Assembly (NCBI GenBank): GCA_021771675.1
Contig: JAETOP010000023.1
Location: 1-36,853 of the forward strand
DNA: 36,853 bases
DNA from: Oscillospiraceae bacterium
Lineage (GTDB): Bacteria; Bacillota_A; Clostridia; Oscillospirales; Oscillospiraceae
Direction of reading: 5' to 3'
The position numbers were made by a program, and so were the translations under genes. How positions within the stretch are numbered: the first letter of the stretch is position 1; each line of letters opens with the position of its first letter. Positions 8,161 to 20,350 of the stretch are shown piece by piece. Under the pieces are notes generated by a model. That model searched no databases and was not told where the DNA came from. It saw nothing but the letters and a program-made list of their open reading frames with translations.

Positions 8161-9204
8161 TCAGAACTTGCTGCGGATCATCCGGCGGCGGGCAATGTTG
8201 ATGGGCCCCTCCTGCATCCGGTTGATCCAGGCCAGGCTCTTGCCGCAGCCATAGGCGGTGCAGGAATCCGGATCGTCTGCCAGAATGCAGGGAATGCCGG
8301 TGCGCTCAATGAGCAGCTCGCAGAAGCCCCAGACCTGGCTGCATCCGCCGGTGAGAGTGATGCCGGATTCGGAAACATCGCTGACCAGCTCGGGGGTGGT
8401 CTGATCCAGCACCGCAAGAACCTCGTCGGCAATCTGCCGGGCCGGACGGCGGAGCACCTCATAAATCTCGGTAGAGGTCAATGTCACAGTCTTAGGCATA
8501 CCGGTTTTGGAATCCCGGCCCTTGACATTCATGCTCATCTCCTCCTGACGGGGGTAGACCTGACCGATCTGAATCTTCACTTCCTCGGCGGTAACCTGGC
8601 CAATGACCATGCCGTACTGACGGCGAACATAGCGGGCAATGGACTCATCAAAGAAATCTCCGGCAATCTTCAAAGAGGAGGAAACTGCCACGCTGTTCAT
8701 GCTCAGCACCGCAATGTCGGTGGTGCCGCCGCCAATGTCCACCACCAGATGGCCAGCCGCATCCTTCAAATCCAAGCCGGCACCCAGTCCGGCGGCCAGA
8801 GGTTCTTCAATCAGGAACACCCGTCGGGCACCGGCTTCGATGGCCGCATTGATGACGCTGCGCTCCTCCACCTCGGTAACGCCGCTGGGAACGCTGATAA
8901 CCACACGGGGCTTCGGGGTGAAGACAGAGGCCTTGGTGGCGGTTTTGAACATCTCCTGAAGCATGCGGACGGTCATCTCATGGTCGGAAATCACACCGTC
9001 CCGCAGAGGACGCATGGCGACCACGTTGCCCGGGGTGCGGTTCAGCATATTCCTGGCGGCGGCACCCACCTGGAGTATCTTTCCGGTGTTTCGGTCCAGA
9101 GCCACCACCGCAGGTTCCCGAACCACCAGTCCCTTGCCGTCGGCATAGATCAATACATTGGATGTACCCAGGTCCACACCCAGGTCATTGGAAAAAAACT
9201 GCAT
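8161..9204 (-). CDS. MreB/Mbl-type actin-like cell-shape protein
   Basis: This 347-residue protein is the length of MreB family members and has the actin-fold nucleotide-binding motifs: phosphate 1 DLGVDLGTSN, phosphate 2 LVVDIGGGTTDIAV, and the adenosine segment GITLTGGCSQVWG. MreB paralogues polymerise under the membrane and guide the elongasome. ATG 9204 was chosen because it follows AGGTG and gives MQFFSNDLGVDLG. The longer frame adds an unrelated 33-residue leader overlapping comF. No mreC or mreD is near. It lies 17 bases downstream of comF, so it is probably cotranscribed with recD2 and comF. The exact paralogue (MreB, Mbl or MreBH) cannot be told from this. Confidence 0.92.
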   Translation of the reverse strand: MQFFSNDLGVDLGTSNVLIYADGKGLVVREPAVVALDRNTGKILQVGAAARNMLNRTPGNVVAMRPLRDGVISDHEMTVRMLQEMFKTATKASVFTPKPRVVISVPSGVTEVEERSVINAAIEAGARRVFLIEEPLAAGLGAGLDLKDAAGHLVVDIGGGTTDIAVLSMNSVAVSSSLKIAGDFFDESIARYVRRQYGMVIGQVTAEEVKIQIGQVYPRQEEMSMNVKGRDSKTGMPKTVTLTSTEIYEVLRRPARQIADEVLAVLDQTTPELVSDVSESGITLTGGCSQVWGFCELLIERTGIPCILADDPDSCTAYGCGKSLAWINRMQEGPINIARRRMIRSKF

Positions 9205-9221
9205 ATCATTCACCTGCTTGG

Positions 9222-9908
9222 TTATTTTTTCTGATTGCGGGCCGCCGCCACAGCAACGGCATGTACTTCCTTTGCCCCGGCCGTAAGCAGCACCCGGGCG
9301 CATTCATTCAGGGTTGCCCCGGTGGTACGGATGTCGTCCACCAGAATCACCCGCTTTCCCTGTAAATCCGTACCGCCACAGATTTGGAAAGCACCCAGTA
9401 CGTTGGCCTCCCGGGCTTCAAAGCCGGAAAGACCGGACTGGGGCGGGGTATGACGGTGCTTGTACAACGTCCTCTGACAGGGGATGCCCAGCTCCCTGCT
9501 CATCGCCCTGGCCAGCAGCTCACACTGGTCATAGCCCCGGCGATAGCGGCGACGGCGGCTGACTGGAACCCATGTCAGGATGTCGAACTCCTCCGGCCCC
9601 CATTGGCGCAGAAGTTGGGCCATCAAGAAAGCGTACTTCGGGGCAAGATGGGCTGCTCCGTGGAACTTGAACCGGTGAAGGCTGCGGCGCACATCCCCAT
9701 CATAGTACCAGACAGCGGCGAAACTGTCAAGAAACTGGACGGAGTTTTTTCCCTTCCTCCCAGAATTCCAGGCTTGCAAGGGGTACTCCTGGGTACTGCT
9801 TCGGCAGTCGGCACACAAAATGGACTGCTCTCTGGGCAAAAGCCTGCGGCAGAGGATGCATCGCCGGGGAAAAAGCAGCTCCAATCCCCGTCGAAGGAAG
9901 CCCGTCAT
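9222..9908 (-). CDS. comF: ComF family phosphoribosyltransferase-like protein
   Basis: A 228-residue protein. An N-terminal four-cysteine zinc knuckle (CILC at about 17-20, CADC at about 32-35) is followed by a phosphoribosyltransferase domain with the diagnostic PRPP loop VILVDDIRTTGAT near residue 190. ComF is needed for inward movement or handling of single-stranded DNA during natural transformation in Firmicutes; its catalytic activity is not settled. The start overlaps the recD2 stop by 4 bp, so the two are translationally coupled. That places a DNA-uptake factor next to a helicase. Confidence 0.93.
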   Translation of the reverse strand: MTGFLRRGLELLFPRRCILCRRLLPREQSILCADCRSSTQEYPLQAWNSGRKGKNSVQFLDSFAAVWYYDGDVRRSLHRFKFHGAAHLAPKYAFLMAQLLRQWGPEEFDILTWVPVSRRRRYRRGYDQCELLARAMSRELGIPCQRTLYKHRHTPPQSGLSGFEAREANVLGAFQICGGTDLQGKRVILVDDIRTTGATLNECARVLLTAGAKEVHAVAVAAARNQKK

Positions 9909-12118
9909 GCCTTCCCTCCCTGAAGGCGGAGCTTCAGGCCGGTGTAGCGGCGGTTTTTCTTGGCGTTTTCCGTCATCACCGCCACAGTCTCCTCCCGGCC
10001 CACAATAATCAGTAGCTCCCGGGCTCTGGTGATGGCGGTGTAGAGAATGCTCCGGCTGAGCAGATAGCTTGACCCGTTCCAGGCGGCCAGAATCACCGCT
10101 CGGTACTCGCTGCCCTGGCTTTTGTGAACCGTGATGGCGTAGGCAAGCTCCAGCTCCCCCAGCTGTGTGAAGTCGTACTCCGCCTCCCGGTCGTCAAAAC
10201 GCACCCGCATCAGCTCCTCTTTGGGTTCAATGGCGGTGATGATCCCCACGTCCCCATTGAAGATGCCGGTGCCTGCGGCGGAGCCGTCGGTCTTCTTCCA
10301 TACAATATCATAATTGTTTCGGATTTGCATCACCCGGTCCCCTTCCCGGAAAATAATTTCTCCGTAGGCCTTTTCCCGCTTCTCCGGGGCAGAGGGGTTC
10401 AAGGCGGATTGCAGCAGCTTATTCAACGCTCCTGTGCCCACCCCACCCTTCCGTGTAGGAGAGAGAACCTGAATCTCAGAGGGCTGGATGCCCATTTTTT
10501 GGGGAAGCCTGGTGGTGCATAGATCCCGAATCAAGGAGGTAACGGCCTCCTCAGTATTGCGGCGCATAAAAAAGAAGTCACTGGTTACGGTTTTTAGCTC
10601 CGGCAGCTGGCCCTGGTTGACCCGGTGAGCGTTCATCACGATCAGGCTCTGCTGGGCCTGTCGGAAAATCTCCGTCAGCCGGACGGCGGGGAGCACGCCG
10701 CTGCGAAGCATATCATAAAAAGGAAAGCCCGGCCCCACTGGGGGAAGCTGATCCGGATCCCCCACCAGAATCAGGCGCTTGCCCCGGGGAATGGCCCGAA
10801 GCAGGCTGGACAGCAGCAGCACATCCACCATGGACATTTCATCCACAATCACTGCGTCGCATTTCAGGGGATTGTCCTCGTCCCGGGCGAAGACCATCTT
10901 TCCGGTGGCTTGGTCGATGCCGGCCTCCAAAAGCCGGTGGATGGTGGAGGCCTCCTCCCCGGTGATCTCCGTCAGCCGCTTGGCAGCACGGCCCGTGGGA
11001 GCGGCCAACAAAACCCGCAGGTGCAGCCCCTCCAGCAAATCCAGAATTCCCCGGAGCACCGTGGTTTTACCGGTGCCCGGGCCGCCGGTAATCAGCAGCA
11101 GCCCCGAGGTGGCGGCGTCCCGGATGGCCTGCTCCTGAAGAGAGGAATAGTGCAGGCCGCTGTGCTCCGCCGCTCGGCGGACAAGACCGTCCAAATTGGA
11201 AGGCTCCGGGAAGGAATTGGCGGCAAAGCCAAGCAGACACTGGGAGCAGCACTGCTCCGCCTCATACAGCTGTGGCAGGTAATCTACCCGGATGCCTGCC
11301 AGGGTATCGGGGATGATCCGCTGCCCCTCCTGGGTGCGCTGAATCCCCTGGCGCACCGTCTCCGCCTCCACAGAGAGCAGCTGGGCGGTGGCGAGAATCA
11401 GCTTCTCCTCCGGCAGGAAGCTGTGCCCGGCGGTGAGGTTGTAGCTCAGCTCAAACAGGAGTCCGGCCTCCACCCGGCGGGGATCGTCCCCCGCTACACC
11501 GAGCTCAATGGCAAACCGATCCACCGCCCCGAAGGAGGCGTCCAGCCCCTCGTCCATCAGCAGATAGGGATCGTCATACAATAAATCCATGGTGCTGTCC
11601 CCATAGAGCTTATAAGTACGCACCGCCAACTCCGCCGGAAGCTGATGGGCGGCAAAAAACTCCATCAGCTGGCGCATCCCCACCTGGAGCCGGAATTCCT
11701 CCCCGATGGCGATGGCCTTTTCCCGGGAAATACCCGGCACCTGGCTCAGCCGCTGGGGGTCCCGCTCCATGACAAGCAGCGTCTCGTCTCCAAAGCAGTC
11801 CACAATCCGGGCGGCCATTTTCGGCCCGATGCCCTTGATGATTCGGCTGGAAAGATAGGACAAAATCTCCATGGAGGACTGGGGCATGAGCCGCTCCAGG
11901 AATTCTGCCTCAAATTGTCTTCCGTAGTTGGAATGGGTACTCCAGCGGCCGGTGACCATCAGTTGCTCCCCCACCACGGGCAGAGGAATGGTGCCCACCA
12001 CGGTGACGGACTGGCCGCCCCCCACCGAAAGGCGGAGGACGCTGTAGCCGTTCTCATAATTCTGATACACCACCGCACTGATGGTCCCCTGTAGAATCTC
12101 CATCTCCTGATCTGTCAA
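9905..12118 (-). CDS. recD2: RecD2-like ATP-dependent DNA helicase (SF1B)
   Basis: A 737-residue helicase that unwinds DNA 5-prime to 3-prime and works without RecBC in Firmicutes. It starts with an OB-like domain (QGTISAVVYQNYENGYSVLR), then helix-hairpin-helix motifs (IKGIGPKMAARIVDCFG, LSQVPGISREKA), and then the helicase core. Core motifs are Walker A GGPGTGKTT near residue 347, Walker B VIVDEMSMVD, motif III LVGDPDQLPPVG, and motif VI YAITVHKSQGSEY with LYTAITRARELL. A TTG start at 12118 is preceded by AGGAG at about 9 bases; ATG at 12103 is the alternative. It heads a coupled unit with comF and the MreB-like gene. Confidence 0.95.
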   Translation of the reverse strand: MTDQEMEILQGTISAVVYQNYENGYSVLRLSVGGGQSVTVVGTIPLPVVGEQLMVTGRWSTHSNYGRQFEAEFLERLMPQSSMEILSYLSSRIIKGIGPKMAARIVDCFGDETLLVMERDPQRLSQVPGISREKAIAIGEEFRLQVGMRQLMEFFAAHQLPAELAVRTYKLYGDSTMDLLYDDPYLLMDEGLDASFGAVDRFAIELGVAGDDPRRVEAGLLFELSYNLTAGHSFLPEEKLILATAQLLSVEAETVRQGIQRTQEGQRIIPDTLAGIRVDYLPQLYEAEQCCSQCLLGFAANSFPEPSNLDGLVRRAAEHSGLHYSSLQEQAIRDAATSGLLLITGGPGTGKTTVLRGILDLLEGLHLRVLLAAPTGRAAKRLTEITGEEASTIHRLLEAGIDQATGKMVFARDEDNPLKCDAVIVDEMSMVDVLLLSSLLRAIPRGKRLILVGDPDQLPPVGPGFPFYDMLRSGVLPAVRLTEIFRQAQQSLIVMNAHRVNQGQLPELKTVTSDFFFMRRNTEEAVTSLIRDLCTTRLPQKMGIQPSEIQVLSPTRKGGVGTGALNKLLQSALNPSAPEKREKAYGEIIFREGDRVMQIRNNYDIVWKKTDGSAAGTGIFNGDVGIITAIEPKEELMRVRFDDREAEYDFTQLGELELAYAITVHKSQGSEYRAVILAAWNGSSYLLSRSILYTAITRARELLIIVGREETVAVMTENAKKNRRYTGLKLRLQGGKA

Positions 12119-12389
12119 TTTCTTCCGCTCCTGTCATGAGCCGGGCCCCTTCGTCCCAGCTGGTGATTTCTTCTGTATGCTCCCGGATAACCTGCCAGAG
12201 CTTCGGAGAGGTCACCCGATAAATTCTTCCTTTGAAAATTCCCATGGCTCTCAGCCAGAGAAAATACATCCCGTCCCCCTGCGTCAGCAGGAAGCCCTCC
12301 TGCTGTCCCTGTCCCAAGAACGCGCCAAGGAGCACCATACCGGCGCAGAGCATTCCGAAGGCCGCAAAAAAGCCCACAAAGCAAAGCAT
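12054..12389 (-). CDS. possible small membrane protein upstream of recD2
   Basis: A 111-residue frame starting at ATG 12389 after GGGGTGA. It has an N-terminal hydrophobic helix (LCFVGFFAAFGMLCAGMVLL) and a soluble domain reading LRAMGIFKGRIYRVTSPKLW, then QVIREHTEEITSWDEGA. These stretches look like genuine protein. The last 20 or so residues overlap the start of recD2 by 65 bases in another frame, which is unusual. Either the overlap is real, or a frame error near 12120 hides an earlier stop. No family is recognised. Confidence 0.5.
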   Translation of the reverse strand: MLCFVGFFAAFGMLCAGMVLLGAFLGQGQQEGFLLTQGDGMYFLWLRAMGIFKGRIYRVTSPKLWQVIREHTEEITSWDEGARLMTGAEEIDRSGDGDSTGDHQCGGVSEL

Positions 12390-12522
12390 GGGATCACCCC
12401 GAAGCAGTTTATGCGGCAAGAGGGAAAGATGTTCGTATTTTACTACATTCCGACGCAAAAAGAAAGAGGTACGCCAAGAATTTACAAAAAAAGCTTATTC
12501 TTGAATTTTTCTTTTTTTATCC

Positions 12523-12551
12523 TTGAATCTTCCAGCAGAATCGTGTATACT
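12523..12551 (+). promoter_or_regulatory. atp: sigma-A promoter of the ATP synthase operon
   Basis: TTGAAT (12523-12528), a 17-base spacer and TATACT (12546-12551) lie 48 bases upstream of the first small membrane gene. No other good promoter was found before atpB, so this probably drives the whole operon. Confidence 0.75.
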
Positions 12552-12599
12552 AAAAAGAGATTATGGACATTGTGCGCTTACGGGGGGCTTGGCGAAAAA

Positions 12600-12854
12600 A
12601 TGAGGGAATGGCGGTTGCTGATTTGGCTGCCTCAGTTCGGCATTTCTGTGGTGTTTCCCCTGATCGGATTTATCATGCTGGCGGTCTGGCTGCGGGATAA
12701 CTGGGGCTGGGGTCAGTGGGTGATCTGGGTGGGCATTCTCTTCGGGCTGATTACCGCCGCCGTAGGCGTTCGGGATACCATCAAAGCCATGGCCCTCTCC
12801 GACAAGAAAAAGGATCAGGAGTCCCCGCCGGTTTCCTTTAACGATCACGATTGA
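12600..12854 (+). CDS. AtpZ/AtpI-type small membrane protein at the head of the ATP synthase operon
   Basis: An 84-residue protein with two transmembrane helices (about 7-28 and 37-58) and a charged tail. It resembles the small F-ATPase gene-1-type proteins (AtpZ, with a proposed Mg2+ or Ca2+ transport or assembly role) found before atpI or atpB in many bacteria. The key glycines and prolines of helix 1 (WLPQFGISVVFPLIGFIML) support this. ATG 12600 is preceded by a G-rich but distant ribosome site, so the start is moderately certain. It is followed by atpI after 52 bases. Confidence 0.75.
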   Translation: MREWRLLIWLPQFGISVVFPLIGFIMLAVWLRDNWGWGQWVIWVGILFGLITAAVGVRDTIKAMALSDKKKDQESPPVSFNDHD

Positions 12855-12906
12855 CACCATCGCATTTCAAAACCCGGCATTGCCCTGATTTCCCAAGGAG
12901 GACTCT

Positions 12907-13389
12907 ATGAAATTACAGCCTGCTTCCAAAAAAGAGGTGCTCCGGATGGCTGCCGGATGCGGCATATGCGCCGTCGCCGAAATCGCCGCCTTCGGGGTGC
13001 TGCGCCTGTGCGGCATCGGCCAGTTCAACCACCGTGTGATTCTGGGCGCTCTGGGCGGCACGGCGGTGGCCATTGCCAATTTTGCCCTTATGTGCCTGAT
13101 GGTGCAGAACGCCGCAGGAATCCAGGATCAGAAGCTGCTCAAGGCCAAGGTTCAGGGCAGCTACAATCTGCGCATCCTTTTCCAGGCCGCCTGGGTGGCC
13201 GTGGCCTTCTTTGTTCCCTTTCTCAATGTCATCGCCGCCGCCATCCCTCTGCTCTTTCCAACGGCGGTGATCTATTTCCTGCAAATCACCGGGCATCTGA
13301 TGCCCAAGGATGCTTCTGCTTCCCCTGCCCCCAAGGCATCGCCGGAAGAGGAGCCGGGTGAAGACAATCTTAATTCCTTTGAAGTATAG
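12907..13389 (+). CDS. atpI: ATP synthase subunit I-like membrane protein
   Basis: A 160-residue protein with four predicted transmembrane helices (about 13-32, 44-66, 88-106 and 110-130) and a charged, proline-rich tail. Size, topology and position directly before subunit a fit AtpI, which helps c-ring assembly in several bacteria, including Na+-type enzymes. ATG 12907 follows AAGGAGG. The stop codon TAG forms part of the 4-bp target duplication of a MITE-like element that starts at the next base. That insertion therefore landed exactly at the end of the coding sequence without altering it. Confidence 0.8.
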   Translation: MKLQPASKKEVLRMAAGCGICAVAEIAAFGVLRLCGIGQFNHRVILGALGGTAVAIANFALMCLMVQNAAGIQDQKLLKAKVQGSYNLRILFQAAWVAVAFFVPFLNVIAAAIPLLFPTAVIYFLQITGHLMPKDASASPAPKASPEEEPGEDNLNSFEV

Positions 13390-13550
13390 GGCAACACCGC
13401 ACAATAGGAGCTGCGGGCCTCGGCAGATCTTTTGCACCCACTCATCAGTTTGGAAAAAGGGAAATACACAAAGTATTCCGCCTTTTGGGGGACTTTGATT
13501 GGGCACAAAATCTCTCGCCGAGAACCCTTGTCCTATTATGCGGTATTGCC
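13390..13550. mobile_element. 161-bp MITE-like element, copy 1 (between atpI and atpB)
   Basis: The element begins GGCAACACCGCACAATAGGA, and its far end is nearly the inverted complement (TCCTATTATGCGGTATTGCC). It is bordered by a 4-bp direct duplication, ATAG, at 13386-13389 and 13551-13554. The core TTTGGAAAAAGGGAAATAC starts 59 bases in, as in the other copies. It has no credible coding capacity. An unknown transposase must have mobilised it. Confidence 0.85.
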
Positions 13551-13580
13551 ATAGTATCATTTTTGTATGAGGTGAACCTT

Positions 13581-14453
13581 ATGGAAATGTCGATCAATGG
13601 TGCAAAATACCTGGCGGAGTTTGAGCTTCCCCTGCTGGGAACCGTTCATCTGACCCAGACCGTGGTGGTGAGCTGGCTGGTAATGCTGATTATCACTGGC
13701 CTGTGCATCTGGCTGGGCTCCGGGCTGAAGGTCACCGGCATTGGCCGGAAGCAGGCGGTGGCGGAGCTGGCGGTCACTTCCTTGGTGAAATTTGTCCACG
13801 ACAATATGGGTACCAATTTCGACCACTATATTCCCCTGGTAGGCACCATCTTTGTCACCAGCGTGGTGTCGAACCTGATTAGCCTGCTGGGCATCTGGAG
13901 CCCTACCGCCGACCTGATGACCGAGCTGGGCTGGGCGCTGGTGGTGTTCGTGCTGATTACCTATCACAAAATCAAATCCTCCGGTATCGGCGGCTATCTG
14001 AAAGGCTTCCTGGACCCCATTTTTGTCATGGCTCCCATCAACGTCATGTCCGAGCTCTTTACCCCCATCAGCATGGCCTGCCGTCACTTTGGCAACATTC
14101 TCTCCGGCACCGTCATCAGCGCCCTGATCTACGGCTCCCTTACCGCCGCCAGCTACGGCCTGATGCGCCTGCTGGGCTCCAGTATCTTTGCCGCCCTGGG
14201 CACTGCGGCCATTGGCGCCGCTCTGTTCTTCCTGGGCAGAGCAAAGAAGAAAAAGTTTCCCAAGGTTCTGGGCATCATCGTCGGCGTTTTGGGTGTGCTG
14301 GCCCTTGTAAGCCTGCTGGGCGTCCAGTTCCCCTGGCTGACCATCGGCCTGCCCGCCATCACCAGCTTCTATTTTGACTGGTTCGGCGGCTGCATCCAGG
14401 CCTTCATCTTCTGCACCCTGACCACCATCTTCATCAAGCAGGCGGCGGGTTAA
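13581..14453 (+). CDS. atpB: F-type ATP synthase subunit a
   Basis: The 290-residue integral membrane stator subunit, which forms the two ion half-channels against the c ring. The essential arginine is Arg168 in SMACRHFGNILSG, within the hydrophobic pattern typical of transmembrane helix 4. ATG 13581 follows GAGGTG and gives MEMSINGAKYL. A longer frame from 13485 would begin inside the MITE-like insertion and is rejected. About 45 residues (190-235) include a hydrophobic, lysine-rich insertion (GRAKKKKFPKVLG) longer than in E. coli. It is the first core subunit gene of the operon, 66 bases before atpE. Confidence 0.95.
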   Translation: MEMSINGAKYLAEFELPLLGTVHLTQTVVVSWLVMLIITGLCIWLGSGLKVTGIGRKQAVAELAVTSLVKFVHDNMGTNFDHYIPLVGTIFVTSVVSNLISLLGIWSPTADLMTELGWALVVFVLITYHKIKSSGIGGYLKGFLDPIFVMAPINVMSELFTPISMACRHFGNILSGTVISALIYGSLTAASYGLMRLLGSSIFAALGTAAIGAALFFLGRAKKKKFPKVLGIIVGVLGVLALVSLLGVQFPWLTIGLPAITSFYFDWFGGCIQAFIFCTLTTIFIKQAAG

Positions 14454-14507
14454 TCACGTCAAAGAGGCCGAAAGGCCATTTGAATAAAATTGTCATTATT
14501 ATTTTAG

Positions 14508-14798
<291 letters not shown>

Positions 14799-14843
14799 TC
14801 CTCCGGCGAAAACAATTTATTCCAACCGGAAGGAGGCAATTCC

Positions 14844-15353
14844 ATGGAGACACTTTATCAGTCCCTTGTGGCAGTGGAGCCCCTAACCCTGATTGCCACC
14901 ATCTGCAACCTGTTTGTCCAGATGTTCATTGTGAAGAAATTCTTCCTGGATAAAATCCTGGCCGTTCTGGACCAGCGCCGGGAGGCAGCGGACAAGCAGA
15001 TTAATGACGCCCAGGCCGCCCGTCAGGAGGCTCTGGACATCAAGAAGACCTATGAGCAGAATATGCTCCAGGCCAGCCAGCAGGCCAGCGAAATCCTGGC
15101 CAGCGCTCAGAAATCCGCTGCCGAGCGCTCCGAAAAGATCATCGGTCAAGCCCAGCAGCAGGCCGCTCAGATCAAGAGCAAGGCCTCTGCGGACATCGCT
15201 ATGGAGAAGAAGAAGGCCATCAACGAGGCCAAGGACGAAATCTCCGGCCTCGCCATGGCCATCGCCAGCAAGGTGGTGGAGCGGGAGCTGGATCAGAAGG
15301 ATCAGTCCGGCCTGATTGACCGCTTCATCAACGAATTGGGTGACCAGGCATGA
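14844..15353 (+). CDS. atpF: F-type ATP synthase subunit b
   Basis: A 169-residue peripheral-stalk subunit with one N-terminal membrane helix (about 10-30, PLTLIATICNLFVQMFIVKK) and a long alanine- and glutamine-rich coiled coil to about residue 150. Two copies connect subunit a to delta and the alpha3beta3 head. AAGGAGG lies upstream of ATG 14844. Its stop overlaps the start of atpH by 4 bp (ATGA), so the two are translationally coupled. Confidence 0.93.
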   Translation: METLYQSLVAVEPLTLIATICNLFVQMFIVKKFFLDKILAVLDQRREAADKQINDAQAARQEALDIKKTYEQNMLQASQQASEILASAQKSAAERSEKIIGQAQQQAAQIKSKASADIAMEKKKAINEAKDEISGLAMAIASKVVERELDQKDQSGLIDRFINELGDQA

Positions 15354-15889
15354 CCCAGATTGGAAGCGTTTACGGCCAGGCTCTCTACGAGCTGGCCCAA
15401 AGTGAAAATCTCACCGAGGAGCTCAGGCAGCAATTGCAGGCCTTGCAGGAGAGCTTTCAGGCAGAACCGGATTTTCTCCGGCTGCTGTCCTCCCCCAACA
15501 TCAGCAAACCTGAGCGCTGCCAGATTTTAGACGACAGCTTCCAGGGAAAGGTTCACGGCTATGTGCTGAATTTTCTGAAAATCCTCATGGAAAAGGGATA
15601 CATCAAGCAGTTTTCTGACTGCTGCCAGATGTTTACAGACCTTTATAACCAGGATCACAACATCCTCAGCGTCACCGCTGTTACCGCCGTTGCCTTGAGC
15701 CAGGCGCAGACGGAGGCGCTGACCAAAAAGCTCAGTACCATGACGGGCAAGACCATCTTGCTCCGCAATCAGGTTAACCCCGCTTGTCTTGGCGGCGTTC
15801 GCCTGGACTATGACGGTCAGCGCCTGGACGGAACGGTGAAGAACCGTTTGGACAGCATCCGGGAACTGCTGAATAACACCGTACTCTGA
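15350..15889 (+). CDS. atpH: F-type ATP synthase subunit delta
   Basis: A 179-residue OSCP/delta subunit that ties the peripheral stalk to the top of the alpha3beta3 head. The N-terminal helical bundle (IGSVYGQALYELAQSENLTE) and the C-terminal conserved segment (NPACLGGVRLDYDGQRLDGT, then VKNRLDSIRELL) are typical. The start lies within the atpF stop, and the stop is 18 bases before atpA. Confidence 0.93.
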   Translation: MTQIGSVYGQALYELAQSENLTEELRQQLQALQESFQAEPDFLRLLSSPNISKPERCQILDDSFQGKVHGYVLNFLKILMEKGYIKQFSDCCQMFTDLYNQDHNILSVTAVTAVALSQAQTEALTKKLSTMTGKTILLRNQVNPACLGGVRLDYDGQRLDGTVKNRLDSIRELLNNTVL

Positions 15890-15907
15890 CGAGAAAGCAG
15901 GGACAGT

Positions 15908-17419
<1,512 letters not shown>

Positions 17420-17431
17420 GGGGGGCTGACG

Positions 17432-18274
17432 ATGGCTGGCGTATCCACCAAGGAGATCAAAAACCGCATCCGAAGCATGGAGAGCACCAAGCAGATCACC
17501 AAGGCAATGGAAATGGTGGCCGCTTCCAAGCTCCGCCGTGCCCAGGCCCAGGTTATGAACTCCCGCCCTTATTTCGAGATTCTTCACCAGACCATTACCG
17601 ATATTTCCGTGTCCAACCGGGACTTTTCCTCCAAGTACCTCCAGGAGCAGTCGGCGTCCAAGGTGATGTATATCGTCATCGCCGGCGACCGGGGGCTGGC
17701 CGGAGGCTACAACAGTAACGTGCTGAAGCTGGTAGAGCAGCGCCTCCAGGGGAAGGACGCCCAGGTGCTGCCCATCGGCAAGAAGGCCGTGGACTTCTTC
17801 CGCAGCCGGAGGATTCCCGCCTTCACCGAGAGCTACGCCGAGGCCGCCGATGTATCCATCGGGGACTGCTTCTCCATTGCCAAGCAGCTGTGCAAAGCCT
17901 TCCGGGAAGGGACTTACAGCGAGATTCATGTGGCCTTTACCGCCTTTGAGTCCATGCTGTCCCAGTCCCCTCACGCCATGCAGCTGCTGCCCCTGGAAAA
18001 GCCCACAGCCCAGCCTGATGGAAAGTACGGCGGCATCATCTACGAGCCCAACAGCGAAGAGGTCTTCGACGCCATCATCCCGGAGTACCTGGGTGGGCAG
18101 CTCTACGGCGCTCTGTGCGAGTCCCGGGCCTCCGAGCAGGCCGCCCGGCGTACCGCCATGGACAACGCCACCCAGAACGCCGAGGACATGATCGCCGATC
18201 TGAGCCTGAAATTCAATCGGGCCCGTCAGGCAGCCATCACCCAGGAAATTACGGAGATTGTGGCAGGGTCGTAA
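17432..18274 (+). CDS. atpG: F-type ATP synthase subunit gamma
   Basis: A 280-residue central-shaft subunit. The N-terminal helix (KEIKNRIRSMESTKQITKAM, then EMVAASKLRRAQ) and the C-terminal helix (ASEQAARRTAMDNATQNAED) form the coiled coil that turns inside alpha3beta3. The central Rossmann-like domain is present. A GGGGGG site precedes the ATG. Unlike the other junctions in the operon, 220 bases separate its stop from atpD, and a MITE-like element fills most of that gap. Confidence 0.95.
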   Translation: MAGVSTKEIKNRIRSMESTKQITKAMEMVAASKLRRAQAQVMNSRPYFEILHQTITDISVSNRDFSSKYLQEQSASKVMYIVIAGDRGLAGGYNSNVLKLVEQRLQGKDAQVLPIGKKAVDFFRSRRIPAFTESYAEAADVSIGDCFSIAKQLCKAFREGTYSEIHVAFTAFESMLSQSPHAMQLLPLEKPTAQPDGKYGGIIYEPNSEEVFDAIIPEYLGGQLYGALCESRASEQAARRTAMDNATQNAEDMIADLSLKFNRARQAAITQEITEIVAGS

Positions 18275-18304
18275 TGGTTTCGTTTCCCGTTCTTCTCCCC
18301 CTTA

Positions 18305-18466
18305 GGGACCTCTGAAAAAATCGTCTGCGGCTGAGCAGCGAATCTTTTGCCCCAGCCGTTCAGTTTGAAAAGTGGGAAATACACAAAGTATCCCTCCACT
18401 TTCCAAACTTTCGCCTGAGTCAAAATCTTCTGCTGTCAGCTCTTGCCGATTTCATCAGAGCTTCCC
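18305..18466. mobile_element. 162-bp MITE-like element, copy 2 (between atpG and atpD)
   Basis: Length and layout match the 161-bp copies. The core TTTGAAAAGTGGGAAATAC begins 59 bases from the left end, as in both others. The ends differ: GGGACCTCTGAAAAAATCG at the left, and an imperfect inverted partner reading GGGAAGCTCTGATGAAATCG from the right. No target duplication is clear, so this is an older copy or a subfamily with other termini. It interrupts the ATP synthase operon without breaking a gene. Confidence 0.75.
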
Positions 18467-18476
18467 TCATTCTTGA

Positions 18477-20296
<1,820 letters not shown>

Positions 20297-20301
20297 ACAT
20301 T

Positions 20302-20341
20302 CAGCGGGAGTCTCCAAATTAGGGACTCCCGCTGTGTTTTT
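20302..20341 (+). terminator. terminator of the ATP synthase operon
   Basis: An 11-bp stem (20302-20312 with 20324-20334) and a T-rich run begin six bases after the atpC stop. Confidence 0.88.
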
Positions 20342-20350
20342 CTTCTGTTA

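Noticed and set aside
8083..9234. A 383-residue plus-strand frame over the MreB-like gene
   Set aside because: It has no family resemblance and is the complement of an unmistakable actin-fold gene. It starts inside the hairpin at 8071-8112.
13485..13580. N-terminal extension of subunit a
   Set aside because: The extra 32 codons come from the inserted repeat. The ATG at 13581 has a proper ribosome site and matches the family start.
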